Source of the DNA: Segetibacter sp. 3557_3
GTDB lineage: Bacteria > Bacteroidota > Bacteroidia > Chitinophagales > Chitinophagaceae
Direction: 5' to 3'
NCBI RefSeq assembly: GCF_004354985.1
Contig: NZ_SMSK01000006.1
Location: 186,001 to 250,000, forward strand
DNA: 64,000 bases
The notes beneath the pieces were generated by a model, which saw only the letters and a program-made list of their open reading frames with translations, was not told the origin of the DNA and did not search any database. Shown here piece after piece: positions 7,949 through 16,905 of this stretch. Position numbers and translations under genes: made by a program. Each line of letters begins with the position of its first letter. Position 1 is the stretch's first letter.

Positions 7949-10900
7949 TTAGAACCAGCTTCGGATCCAGGTTTCGCTGGCTTTCCCACCCATTCTCCTA
8001 AACCGTCTTCCAACTTTTTGGCGTTGACGGATGGCTGCATATACCATCATGGGGATAAAGAGAAAAGTTAATGGCGGAATGCCCATCATGCTAACCCAGG
8101 TACCGCCGAAATCTTTACGCATGGGTCGTTTCAAACGTTCCGCAATCAGGTACATCGCAGGCACAATAATCAGCGTCATGAAAAATGCGAATGACAGTCC
8201 AAAGATGATTGTCCAAGACAGCGGTTTCCAGAACCTGGCACTATCACCTCCGAAGAAGATGTTCGGATTTAACTCGGAGAACATGGTGATGAAGTTGATG
8301 TTGAAACCGATAGCCAATGGGATCAATGCAAGGATAGCAGCAAGGGCAGTGAGCATTACCGGGATGATACGTGTTTTACCGGCTTTGATGACAGCTTCAC
8401 GGGTTTTCATTCCACGGGCCCGCAACTCATCGGCAAACTCAATTACCAGGATACCGTTTTTAACCACGATACCCGCAAGACCGACGATACCGATACCGGT
8501 CATTACCACGCTCACTTCCATACCGGTGATGGCGAAACCGAGCAACACACCGATAACGCTAAAGAGAATTTCCGTTAGGATGATCACTGGCTTGCTTACA
8601 GAATTAAACTGCAGTACCAGGATAAAGAGGATGAGTGCAAGTGCGATCAATAGGGCTTTGAACAGGAAGGCACCGGTCTCCGCCTGTTGTGCACCCTCGC
8701 CCGTTTGACTGATGGATGTATCCTCATATATCTTATTGAAGTCGCCAATTGCAGCACCCAGTTTTTCATTTACATCGGTTGGGGTAAAGCCACTGGTAAC
8801 ATTGGAATACAGGGTAATCACACGCTTTACGTTTTTACGTTTGATGCTGCCATAGGTGCTCGTATAATCTACCTTCACCAATGAGCTGATCGGAACCTGC
8901 TTCACCTGTCCGCTTGCCATATCCCGAAACACCACCCGCATATTCAACAGATCCGGTAAGCTCTGGCGTTGCACCTCGAGATTGCGCAATTGTATTTTAT
9001 ATTCATCTTCACCTTCTTTAATCTTTGACACCTCCCTTCCAAACAGGGCGGTACGCAACTGCATACCAATTTGGCCTGTTGATACACCTGCACTTAAAGC
9101 ACGCTCGCGATCGATGGTCAAAGTGATCTCGGGGTTGGTCAGGTCGACATCCATCTTTAGTTCTTCTACGCCAGGGATCTGTCTGTTGTCGAGGTAGTTT
9201 TTAAGATCAACCGCGGTTTTGGTCAGGTGATCAAAGTCGTCGCTTGATACCTCGATGTTCACCGGTGGTTCCGTTGGCGGGCCACCCTGTTCCTGGTCTA
9301 CTGAAATTGCCGCACCCACGATACCACGGGTTACATTGCGAATTGAGTCGAGGTAAGGGGTTGTGTTTTTACCATGTCGCTTCTCAAATTCTACAAACGA
9401 AACCTGTAAGCGGCCAAGTTCAGCACGGGTACTGCGGTCGCCACTGCTCGGATCGGATGCCCCGATAGCGACGTTCGAAATCAAACTTTCTACCAGCGGA
9501 TTCTGACGACCATTCTCCATGTTAAGCACCTTCATAACCCGCTTTTCAAGCACCCTTGTTACCGAGTCGGTAAAATCAACATTGGTACCTACCGGCAGCT
9601 TAATGTAAACATATATCTGGTTGGGATCGGCCTTTGGGAAGAACACTACGGGCACACCACGTAATATGAATACGAACAGCGACAAGACAAACAAACCAAC
9701 CGTACCAAGCAGTAAATGAACGGGCCTCCAACCCACGAGCGACCAGCGCAACAGGGTTTCGTAACGAGCCATAATTGCGGGCAATGCTTTGTTCTGAAAC
9801 TTATGGATCAGATCGTCGAGCACATATACGTTCAGCAATACAAGCAGTGCAAAAAAGAGCAACAGGTTACCCAGGAAGGTTACACCCAGAATATCGAAAA
9901 GAATGCCTGCTCCAACAAGGATCCAAAAGCCGGGTTTCCGGAATATGCCCGACTTCCTCTTCACGCCGGACTCGTCGGGATGGTTCATGAAATCCACTGC
10001 GAACACGGGGTTCATGATAAAGGCAACAATCAACGAAGCTGCAAGTGTAAAGATCAGCATCGTAGGCAGGTAAATCATAAACTTACCAATGATGCCCGGC
10101 CAGAATAACAACGGAAAAAACGGTGCAAGCGTTGTCAGTGTGCCCGCAAGAACGGGTATCCAAACTTCACCGGCAGCCATACGAGCCGATATTGTCGGCG
10201 ATATTCTGCCTGAGCCTTCAACAAAAATCCGGTGTGTATTTTCAATGACCACGATAGCGTCATCCACGATGATACCCAGGCCGAACAACAAGGCAAACAG
10301 CACCATAAAGTTCAGCGTAACATGGGAACCGGTGATGAGGTCGGCGGCCGGCAGGAACATAAAGGCAACGAACATACTAAGCGGCACAGATAACGCTACG
10401 AAAAAGGCATTGGTTAAACCCATAAAAAACATGAGGATCAACAATACAAGGATAAAACCAATGACTATGGAGTTTACCAGGTCGTTGAACGATGTGCGGG
10501 TAGCCTTACTCTGGTCGCCGGTAATCACCACGTCAAGGTTGCGCGGGAACTTATCCCTTTTCATTTCCTCAACGGTTCGCTTAACATCATCAGAGGTTTC
10601 GATCAGGTTTTCTCCGGCCCTTTTAATTACGTTGAGTGTAACAACGTTTTTACCATTTAGCCGCGCATAACTTTCATTTTGCTTTACGGTATCAAGTATC
10701 TGCGCAACATCTTTTAGATAGATCGGTGCGCCGGTTGTGTTTCTTACAATGATTTGTTGGATATCGTATGCCGTTTTAAACTGCCCCTTTAACTGCAGGG
10801 TTCGTTTCATGTTGCCCACTTCTAGCAAGCCACCGGAGATATCAGCATTTTCCCGCGAAACAGCTCCCGCAATATCATCAAAGGTGATGTTTGCATTTTG

Positions 10901-11521
10901 CATTTTAAAGTTGTCGACGTTGATCTGGAACTCTCTTTCAGGTGCACCAACAATGTCGACCCTGGTAATCTGTGATAGTTCTTCCAGTTCATCCTGCAGG
11001 TCATCGGCGTATTGCTTTAGCTTAACCATGTCGTAATTGCCGCTTACATTCACAAACATGATCGGCTGCTCACTAAAGCTGACTTCCTGAACGTTGGGCT
11101 CCTGGGTAAGATCGGTAGGCAAGTCTTTCTTGGCTTTGTCAACGGCGTCCTTCATCTTCTGCAAGGCCACATCAACGTCGATGTCGGTACTAAACTCTAC
11201 GATGATGGCAGAGAAATCCTGGATAGAAGTACTATTGATTTTGTTGATCTTGGCACCGGTGATACCCTTGATTTGCTTTTCAATCGGCTGGGTTACGAGG
11301 TTCTCCATGTCCCGTGGAGAGTTACCCACATAAACCGTTTGCACGTAAATCGTCGGGATAACGATGTCGGGGAATTGTTCTTTAGGCAGGGTTGCAAACT
11401 GGTAAACACCTGCAAGTGAGACAAAAATGATCAGCAGGTAAATTGATGTCTTATTTTTTATCGACCAGGTAGTAGGTCCGAACTCCTTGAACTTTGTTCT
11501 TAAATGTTCTAATGCGCTCAT
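7949..11521 (-). CDS. RND efflux pump, inner-membrane transporter (AcrB/MexB-like)
   Basis: This 1190-residue proton-driven pump would work with the adaptor and TolC channel encoded upstream. It has the standard layout: a first helix at about 25-45, periplasmic domain, helices 2-6 with the proton-relay motif VDDAIVVIEN at 419-428, a second periplasmic domain from about 640, and helices 8-12 ending near VPAMYLIAERL. It is some 150 residues longer than AcrB. Much of the excess is an insert around 515-590 with two extra hydrophobic stretches between helices 6 and 7. The substrate class (drug-like HAE rather than metal) is inferred. It is the last gene of the TetR-TolC-adaptor operon, 117 bases after the adaptor gene. 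Confidence 0.95.
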   Translation of the reverse strand: MSALEHLRTKFKEFGPTTWSIKNKTSIYLLIIFVSLAGVYQFATLPKEQFPDIVIPTIYVQTVYVGNSPRDMENLVTQPIEKQIKGITGAKINKINSTSIQDFSAIIVEFSTDIDVDVALQKMKDAVDKAKKDLPTDLTQEPNVQEVSFSEQPIMFVNVSGNYDMVKLKQYADDLQDELEELSQITRVDIVGAPEREFQINVDNFKMQNANITFDDIAGAVSRENADISGGLLEVGNMKRTLQLKGQFKTAYDIQQIIVRNTTGAPIYLKDVAQILDTVKQNESYARLNGKNVVTLNVIKRAGENLIETSDDVKRTVEEMKRDKFPRNLDVVITGDQSKATRTSFNDLVNSIVIGFILVLLILMFFMGLTNAFFVALSVPLSMFVAFMFLPAADLITGSHVTLNFMVLFALLFGLGIIVDDAIVVIENTHRIFVEGSGRISPTISARMAAGEVWIPVLAGTLTTLAPFFPLLFWPGIIGKFMIYLPTMLIFTLAASLIVAFIMNPVFAVDFMNHPDESGVKRKSGIFRKPGFWILVGAGILFDILGVTFLGNLLLFFALLVLLNVYVLDDLIHKFQNKALPAIMARYETLLRWSLVGWRPVHLLLGTVGLFVLSLFVFILRGVPVVFFPKADPNQIYVYIKLPVGTNVDFTDSVTRVLEKRVMKVLNMENGRQNPLVESLISNVAIGASDPSSGDRSTRAELGRLQVSFVEFEKRHGKNTTPYLDSIRNVTRGIVGAAISVDQEQGGPPTEPPVNIEVSSDDFDHLTKTAVDLKNYLDNRQIPGVEELKMDVDLTNPEITLTIDRERALSAGVSTGQIGMQLRTALFGREVSKIKEGEDEYKIQLRNLEVQRQSLPDLLNMRVVFRDMASGQVKQVPISSLVKVDYTSTYGSIKRKNVKRVITLYSNVTSGFTPTDVNEKLGAAIGDFNKIYEDTSISQTGEGAQQAETGAFLFKALLIALALILFILVLQFNSVSKPVIILTEILFSVIGVLLGFAITGMEVSVVMTGIGIVGLAGIVVKNGILVIEFADELRARGMKTREAVIKAGKTRIIPVMLTALAAILALIPLAIGFNINFITMFSELNPNIFFGGDSARFWKPLSWTIIFGLSFAFFMTLIIVPAMYLIAERLKRPMRKDFGGTWVSMMGIPPLTFLFIPMMVYAAIRQRQKVGRRFRRMGGKASETWIRSWF

Positions 11522-11589
11522 ACATGAAGTTTTATACCATGGTATTCACCACGATACGTTTGGTTTTTGTGAACGTGCACGCGATACTC

Positions 11590-11619
11590 TTTCCATTGCA
11601 CACGTAGATGCAATGGAAA
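11590..11619. repeat. Perfect 11-bp hairpin between adaptor and pump genes
   Basis: TTTCCATTGCA (11590-11600) and TGCAATGGAAA (11609-11619) are exact reverse complements around an 8-base loop. In the direction of transcription it has no T-tract, so it is probably not a terminator. It may set mRNA processing or the relative expression of the adaptor and pump. Confidence 0.6.
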
Positions 11620-11638
11620 AGCTGCTTTGTTATAAATG

Positions 11639-12850
11639 CTAAGGTGCAGCAGTACTTACTGTAAGCAACTGACCATCGTAGAGGTTTTGAAATCCTTCCG
11701 TTACAATTACGTCGCCTTGTTGCAAACCATCTTTAATCTCCAGTTCGCCACTGTAGAGTTCACCTATTTGTACACTTCGTTTACGTGCAACAAGATTTTT
11801 TCCCTCCTTTTTCGCCACATAAACAAACTTGCCGGTTTCATCAGTTTGCAATGTATTCACCGGAACAGTCACCGCATTTGCCTTCTTGTAATCCTGTATC
11901 CGTATTGTTGCCGTCAGGTTTGGCTTCAGGTTTTTGTCGCTGGGTATTTTTGCTTCAGCCGTAAATCCACGTGAACTTGCATTGATCGACTGGCCTACAT
12001 AGAAGATGGTAGAATTGTAAGTTTTATTGATATCGGGAACGGTAATTACCACGGGGGTGCCCTTTGAAACCCGGGCAAGGTAATTTTCAGGAATATCGGT
12101 TACCACCTTCAGGCTACTGTTGTTTACGATCTTAATGCCCTGCATTGGTGCGCCGGTAAAAGTTTCCCCTACATGGATGTTTACTTCTTCTGCAATACCA
12201 CTTACATTACTTACCACAGATGTTGTTCTTAATTGTTCTTCGGCTGCACGAACATTTTCCTGTTGTGTTTTCAGATTGTTTTCCAGTGCCTCTACCTGGG
12301 TTTTGGCTTGCAGCACCTGCACTTCCGTACCAATGTTTTGTTCCCAAACATTTTTCTGGCGTTGGTATAAACTACGTGCGAGTTCAAGTTGTGCACGGGT
12401 GGCCCCCATGGATTGTCTTGCAGTAACAACCTGCTGGCGAAGAATTGCATCGTCGAGTTTCAACAGCAACTGGCCTTTTTTTACGGCATCACCTTCTTTT
12501 ACATAGATGGCTCTAACCTGTCCGCCCATTCCGCGGGGTGTGATGTAAGAAATGTTTTCCGCATCCACCTTGCCCTGCAGGTCGATATAATGGGTAAAGG
12601 TTTCCTGCCCTATCGTATCCAGTACCACCAGCTTTGCCTGTGCAGCATTAGCCGCTTCCGGATCGAGGGTGGCAATCTCGCTTTCCAGTTTCTGAATTTC
12701 AAGACTGGTATTCGACTGCTCTTTTCGCAGCTTTTCAAGTTGGGCTTTCTTGTCGGAGAGATCTGCCTTTTCTTCTTTCTGACTCGCTCCGCAGGCAAGC
12801 AACGAAAGCGTAATTACGGAAGCAAAAAATAAGTTTATTGTCGATCGCAT
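11639..12850 (-). CDS. RND periplasmic adaptor (membrane fusion protein), lipoprotein
   Basis: The protein has 403 residues. The N-terminal signal ends in LLAC (Cys20), so it is lipid-anchored in the periplasm. A short Lys/Glu-rich predicted coiled coil follows (residues about 30-62). The lipoyl/barrel-sandwich half motif GGQVRAIYVKEGDAVKKGQ comes next, then a long alpha-hairpin (about 145-210) and the beta-barrel and membrane-proximal domains. It would bridge the RND pump and the TolC channel. It lies 33 bases after tolC and 117 bases before the pump gene on the same strand. Confidence 0.94.
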   Translation of the reverse strand: MRSTINLFFASVITLSLLACGASQKEEKADLSDKKAQLEKLRKEQSNTSLEIQKLESEIATLDPEAANAAQAKLVVLDTIGQETFTHYIDLQGKVDAENISYITPRGMGGQVRAIYVKEGDAVKKGQLLLKLDDAILRQQVVTARQSMGATRAQLELARSLYQRQKNVWEQNIGTEVQVLQAKTQVEALENNLKTQQENVRAAEEQLRTTSVVSNVSGIAEEVNIHVGETFTGAPMQGIKIVNNSSLKVVTDIPENYLARVSKGTPVVITVPDINKTYNSTIFYVGQSINASSRGFTAEAKIPSDKNLKPNLTATIRIQDYKKANAVTVPVNTLQTDETGKFVYVAKKEGKNLVARKRSVQIGELYSGELEIKDGLQQGDVIVTEGFQNLYDGQLLTVSTAAP

Positions 12851-12883
12851 ATAGAGGTAATTTATGGTTGGCTGATGTTATTG

Positions 12884-14275
12884 TTATTCAAGTTTTCCCA
12901 GCGCTGTTTTATAACTTATGCGGGAGATTATTGCATTGTAGAGGGCATTGAAATAGTTGGCTTGTGCAGTTTGCCAGTCCGAATCAGCTTGCAATACTTC
13001 GAAGCTCGAGCCAAGACCCTGTTCAAATTTTTTCTTCGTGGTATTGTACACGGTTTCAGCAAGCTGCATGTTGCGTTGTTGTGCGTCAAGATTCAATAAT
13101 GCACTTTTAAAACTTTCTTTTGTTACAACTTGTTGAAGGTCGATTCCTTGTTTAGTCAGGTTGATGTTATTATCCAGTTTATCCACATCGAATTGGGCCT
13201 GGCGAACTTTTTCTCTGCGTTGAAAACCATCGAAGATGGGTAAGTTGATATTAACGCCCACGTAGGAACTCTTTAACCAACGTGTTTCTTTGCTGGTAAA
13301 AAATTTCTGTCCCAAACCATTTATCGAGTAGTTGCCGGTTAGTGCAACAGTTGGCAGATATCCAAGCCGGTACCTTTTTACATTTAATTCCTGCAGTCTT
13401 CTTGTGTACCCAAGTGTTTGAATTTCTACCCTATCCTCGTACTTAAAACTGTCGTCGAGCACATCTTCCTTAATTGTTTCATTCGTGAGTTCTTCCTTTA
13501 GTACAACCGTATCGGCCTGGGTTAAACCAATGGCAAACTTTAATGCTGCATACGACAACTTAACCCCTGTTTCAACAAGATTGGCAGTTGTTCTCAGGTT
13601 GATCAATTGTACCTGCACCCTGTCGAGATCCAGCTTTTCTGCAAAGCCATTGCTATACAATACCGAGTCGTCGTGGTAAAGTTTTTCCAGGCGCTTGATG
13701 CTTTCGTTTAAAAAGTAGGATTGTTTTTGCGCGATGAGGATAGCATAGTACCGTTTGTAGGCCGAGTCTTTTACCCGCTCTTTAGTTTGCTCCACCAGTG
13801 ATGCAGAAAGATCGAGCGCGGTTTGCCGGGCCTGCAAGCCCACGAATACATCAGGCTGAAAAAGCAATTGCTGCAGTGATGCACTTGCAGCAAGGTTCCA
13901 GGGTTGCTGAAAACTCACCGCCTGTAAACTTGGTGTTGGAATTACGGTTCCCGCGGGTAGCAACTTCTCTTTTACCAGCACATTGTATATCCCTGCATCG
14001 GCAGCATTGGGAAACAGGATCAGCGGCAGTTGAAGAAAGTACTGGGTTCCCAGGTTCGCAGAAACCTGTGGAAGTGCCCTGCCAACCGTTTCTTTGTTTA
14101 CACTTTCCTGGATACGGTAATCAAGTTGGGCATTCTTTAGTTCAATTACGTTTTTGTATGCGAGCTCTACTGCCTCGCGAACGGTTAAGTCGTAACGTGT
14201 CTGGGCCGTCGATCGGTAGCCCGAGGTTGCGACCAGCAGAAGTAAAAAGGAAAATATTCTGAACTGCTTCCTCAT
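12884..14275 (-). CDS. TolC-family outer-membrane efflux channel
   Basis: The protein has 463 residues with a cleavable signal peptide (to about residue 24, ending STAQ). The body is mostly helical with the duplicated TolC/OEP pattern, for example LTVREAVELAYKN at the start and ANYFNALYNAIISR near the end. Three copies would form the outer-membrane exit duct for the RND pump encoded two genes downstream. Its start overlaps the TetR gene stop by four bases (ATGA), so the regulator and channel are translationally coupled. Confidence 0.93.
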   Translation of the reverse strand: MRKQFRIFSFLLLLVATSGYRSTAQTRYDLTVREAVELAYKNVIELKNAQLDYRIQESVNKETVGRALPQVSANLGTQYFLQLPLILFPNAADAGIYNVLVKEKLLPAGTVIPTPSLQAVSFQQPWNLAASASLQQLLFQPDVFVGLQARQTALDLSASLVEQTKERVKDSAYKRYYAILIAQKQSYFLNESIKRLEKLYHDDSVLYSNGFAEKLDLDRVQVQLINLRTTANLVETGVKLSYAALKFAIGLTQADTVVLKEELTNETIKEDVLDDSFKYEDRVEIQTLGYTRRLQELNVKRYRLGYLPTVALTGNYSINGLGQKFFTSKETRWLKSSYVGVNINLPIFDGFQRREKVRQAQFDVDKLDNNINLTKQGIDLQQVVTKESFKSALLNLDAQQRNMQLAETVYNTTKKKFEQGLGSSFEVLQADSDWQTAQANYFNALYNAIISRISYKTALGKLE

Positions 14276-14895
14276 TGTTTGGTATTTTTTAATCTTTCTT
14301 GTTTGTATGTATCGATCAGCTTATGGCCTTTTATTGTAGCCACGCCGAACATAAAATGTTCAAAGGTTTCTTTCTCCACGTCAGCCAGGTTGTACTTATG
14401 CGATGGAAATATGTCCTGGTTAAACGGGAGAAACATGGTAGTTAAACGCATTTTGATGATTACGTCGAGGTTCATGTCTTCCCTGTATAGACCCTCTTCA
14501 ATCCCCCATTTTAGGTTATCATCAACAATGGTGTACAGGTAACGATCCCTGAACTCGGCAAACCGGTTAAAGGTGTTCGGGTGAAATTTCTGCAAGTCGT
14601 ATAGTATGCCTGCATGCATTTTTGAGAACATCTCCTGGGTCATATCCATTGCCAGGAAAACCTGGTGGATCGCGTTGTCGGCTTTTTGCCGGTCAAGTTC
14701 ACAACGGCATTTGTTATCTGTAATGTGCACGCCAATTACCGCATCTACCAACTCATCCTTGTCGACAAACACCTGGTAAATGGTCTTTTTACTCATGCCC
14801 ACCTGGCTGGCAATCTCATCCATTGTTACGCGCCTGATACCAAACTTGTTAAACAGCTCGAGCGCTTTTTCTAAAATGCGTTGCCTTGTATCCAT
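14272..14895 (-). CDS. TetR/AcrR-family transcriptional regulator of the efflux operon
   Basis: The protein has 207 residues. The N-terminal helix-turn-helix is clear at about 18-50 (RRVTMDEIASQVGMSKKTIY, then QVFVDKDEL). The C-terminal ligand domain is divergent, as usual for the family. It is the first gene of the efflux operon, so it probably represses its own promoter and is released by a pump substrate. A promoter with an overlapping inverted repeat lies just upstream (14913-14949). The four-base overlap with tolC supports a single transcript. Confidence 0.94.
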   Translation of the reverse strand: MDTRQRILEKALELFNKFGIRRVTMDEIASQVGMSKKTIYQVFVDKDELVDAVIGVHITDNKCRCELDRQKADNAIHQVFLAMDMTQEMFSKMHAGILYDLQKFHPNTFNRFAEFRDRYLYTIVDDNLKWGIEEGLYREDMNLDVIIKMRLTTMFLPFNQDIFPSHKYNLADVEKETFEHFMFGVATIKGHKLIDTYKQERLKNTKQ

Positions 14896-14912
14896 AATCG
14901 GGAAGTCAGGGG

Positions 14913-14943
14913 TAAAACTACGGAAACTGTTTACGTAGCCAAA
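14913..14943 (-). promoter_or_regulatory. Promoter of the TetR-efflux operon
   Basis: On the minus strand, TTTG (14940-14943) is followed after exactly 19 bases by TAGTTTTA (14913-14920), which fits TTTG-N19-TAnnTTTG except for the last base. The tetR start codon is 18 bases downstream. Confidence 0.65.
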
Positions 14944-14949
14944 GTTTCC
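14922..14949. promoter_or_regulatory. Candidate TetR operator (inverted repeat)
   Basis: GGAAACT (14922-14928) and AGTTTCC (14943-14949) are exact 7-bp inverted arms separated by 14 bases. The site covers the spacer and the -33 element of the operon promoter, where a bound repressor would block RNA polymerase. Assigning it to the adjacent TetR protein is inference. Confidence 0.5.
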
Positions 14950-15209
14950 AAATGTTTATGCGGCAAATATTTGTTATGAACGGTAAAAGGAGGTTGATCT
15001 GGTTTACAACGGCAATAATGTTGTTTAAGGCCATCCTAAATTATGTGCCTAGCAGTTAGTCAACAACACTAACTCGCCACACGTATGCATTAGTTCTTTG
15101 AGCAATTAACGTGTCCCAAAGGGGAAAATTCAAGCGCATAGTTTGCATCCTGCGAATTAACTTACATCAGCAACCCTCTAACCATCGCATAATCCAAGTT
15201 CGTTTTTCT

Positions 15210-15863
15210 ATGACTGATTTTTCAAGATTTCAACCACCATGGGACTGGCGAAAAATCCTGCAGTACTTTCTACAGGGCCTGATCATCCTTGCTCCCATTA
15301 CAATTACACTGTGGGCAGTGCTTTCTTTGTTTGGTTACGTTGACAACCTTTTACCAAACCTGCTTTACCGTCTTTTCCCTGGGTTATTTGGCCTGGATGA
15401 TTCCGGTCGTCCCTACAAAATACCCGGGCTCGGCTTTGTGCTGGTTGTGGTAATTGTGATCACCGTAGGCTATATATCATCATCGTATATAGTCGGAAAA
15501 ATTGTCGACTTCTTCGGTCACTTGCTTGAGCGAACACCCGGGATAAAGATTATCTATTCTTCCGTAAAAGACTTTATGGAAGCTTTTGCCGGTAACAAGC
15601 GAAAGTTCGACAAACCTGTAATGGTAAATGTCGATGGTTCAGATGTTTGGAGGATGGGCTTTATGACACAGGTTGAATGCAGTGCCTTGGGTTTGCCCGG
15701 TCATGCCGCAGTATATGTTCCGCATTCCTATGCGATAAGTGGAATCGTATATGTTGTACCGCGCGATAAGATCCGTTTGATGGATGAAATCTCTTCGGGG
15801 GATGCCATGAAGTTTGCCGTAAGTGGTGGCGTAACTGAGGTTGAAAATAAGGTGCAGGTATGA
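15210..15863 (+). CDS. DUF502 family membrane protein
   Basis: The protein has 217 residues from the ATG at 15210. It has two N-terminal membrane helices (around LQGLIILAPITITLWAVLSLFGY and GFVLVVVIVITVGYISSS). A soluble C-terminal domain contains the DUF502 segments LLERTPGIKIIYSSVKDF, GFMTQ and VYVPHSY. The family is widespread and its molecular role is not established. An upstream GTG at 15111 would add residues that do not resemble the family. Its last four bases overlap the next gene (ATGA), so the two are coupled. Confidence 0.88.
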   Translation: MTDFSRFQPPWDWRKILQYFLQGLIILAPITITLWAVLSLFGYVDNLLPNLLYRLFPGLFGLDDSGRPYKIPGLGFVLVVVIVITVGYISSSYIVGKIVDFFGHLLERTPGIKIIYSSVKDFMEAFAGNKRKFDKPVMVNVDGSDVWRMGFMTQVECSALGLPGHAAVYVPHSYAISGIVYVVPRDKIRLMDEISSGDAMKFAVSGGVTEVENKVQV

Positions 15864-16828
15864 AGCGGCTAGTGCTTATTTGCCTGCTTTGCTGTTGTTA
15901 TATAAACAGTTATTGCTGGGGCTTTTTTGCACATCAGCGAATAAACTATTATGCCGCTTTTTTATTGCCGCCCGAGATGATGGTAATGTTTAAACCCCAT
16001 ATCCGCTTCCTGAGCGACCACGCCACCGACGCCGACAAACGACGTTACGTAGTTGCCGAAGAGGCCCCAAGGCACTACATCGATATTGATTACTATGGGC
16101 CGTATCCCTATGATGCCTTGCCCAGGAAGTGGGAGGATGCTATTGCAAAATATACCCTTGACACCCTTCAGTCAAAAGGGATTGTTCCCTGGTGGATCAA
16201 CATCATGGTGCAACGGTTAACTAACGCTTTCAAAGAAAAGAACGGGGCTAAGATTCTTAAAACTGCCGCCGATCTTGCACACTATGTAGCCGACGCCCAC
16301 GTGCCTTTGCATGCTACCCAAAATCACGATGGACAACTAACCGGGCAGAAAGGTATACACGCGTTTTGGGAAGGAAGAATACCGGAACTGCTGGCAGAAA
16401 CGACATTCGACTTTATCATTGGCAAAGCCATATATATCGAAAACGTTCCTGCTTTTACCTGGAGCCGGGTGCTCGAAAGTGCTGCATTGGCACAACAGGT
16501 ATTGCAGGCCGAAGCAAGCTTAACAAAGGAGTTTCCCGGAGACCAAAAGTTTGCCTTTGAGGATCGCAATGGAAAACTTATCCGCCAGTACTCGGCCGCT
16601 TTTTCTATAGCCTATAACAAAAAGCTGGAAAACATGGTTGAAACCCGGATGCGTGAAAGCATCCGGTCCGTAGCCTCGCTGTGGTATACAGCCTGGGTAA
16701 ATGCGGGTCAACCCGACCTTAAAGAGCTGACTGATGTTAGCTTTACGGCAAGCGAAATAAGCGAATTTGATTCGCTTAATCGTGCATGGCGGAACAACCC
16801 TGCCAGGGGTCGCACCGAAAACGATTAA
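15860..16828 (+). CDS. Secreted zinc-dependent phospholipase C / S1-P1 nuclease-like protein
   Basis: The protein has 322 residues. A signal peptide precedes WGFFAHQRIN; in this fold the mature N-terminal Trp and a following His bind zinc. Further ligand motifs are visible: HYIDID near residue 70, ADLAHYVADAHVPLHAT near 145-160, and a GIHAFWEG segment. These match the all-helical phospholipase C/S1 nuclease group as found in Bacteroidota. It is probably a periplasmic or secreted phosphodiesterase. Whether it cuts lipids or nucleic acids cannot be decided. It is coupled to the DUF502 gene by a four-base overlap. Confidence 0.82.
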   Translation: MKRLVLICLLCCCYINSYCWGFFAHQRINYYAAFLLPPEMMVMFKPHIRFLSDHATDADKRRYVVAEEAPRHYIDIDYYGPYPYDALPRKWEDAIAKYTLDTLQSKGIVPWWINIMVQRLTNAFKEKNGAKILKTAADLAHYVADAHVPLHATQNHDGQLTGQKGIHAFWEGRIPELLAETTFDFIIGKAIYIENVPAFTWSRVLESAALAQQVLQAEASLTKEFPGDQKFAFEDRNGKLIRQYSAAFSIAYNKKLENMVETRMRESIRSVASLWYTAWVNAGQPDLKELTDVSFTASEISEFDSLNRAWRNNPARGRTEND

Positions 16829-16860
16829 ACGGGTTGAAGTCAATTGCGCCACCCTTGAAG

Positions 16861-16888
16861 GTTGCAAAAATTATTATTACCTAAATTG
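16861..16888 (+). promoter_or_regulatory. Possible promoter of serC
   Basis: GTTG (16861-16864), a 17-base spacer and TAAATTG (16882-16888) resemble the Bacteroidetes promoter but match it imperfectly. The serC start is 18 bases downstream. Confidence 0.35.
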
Positions 16889-16905
16889 CGCCCTCAATAA
16901 TTACT

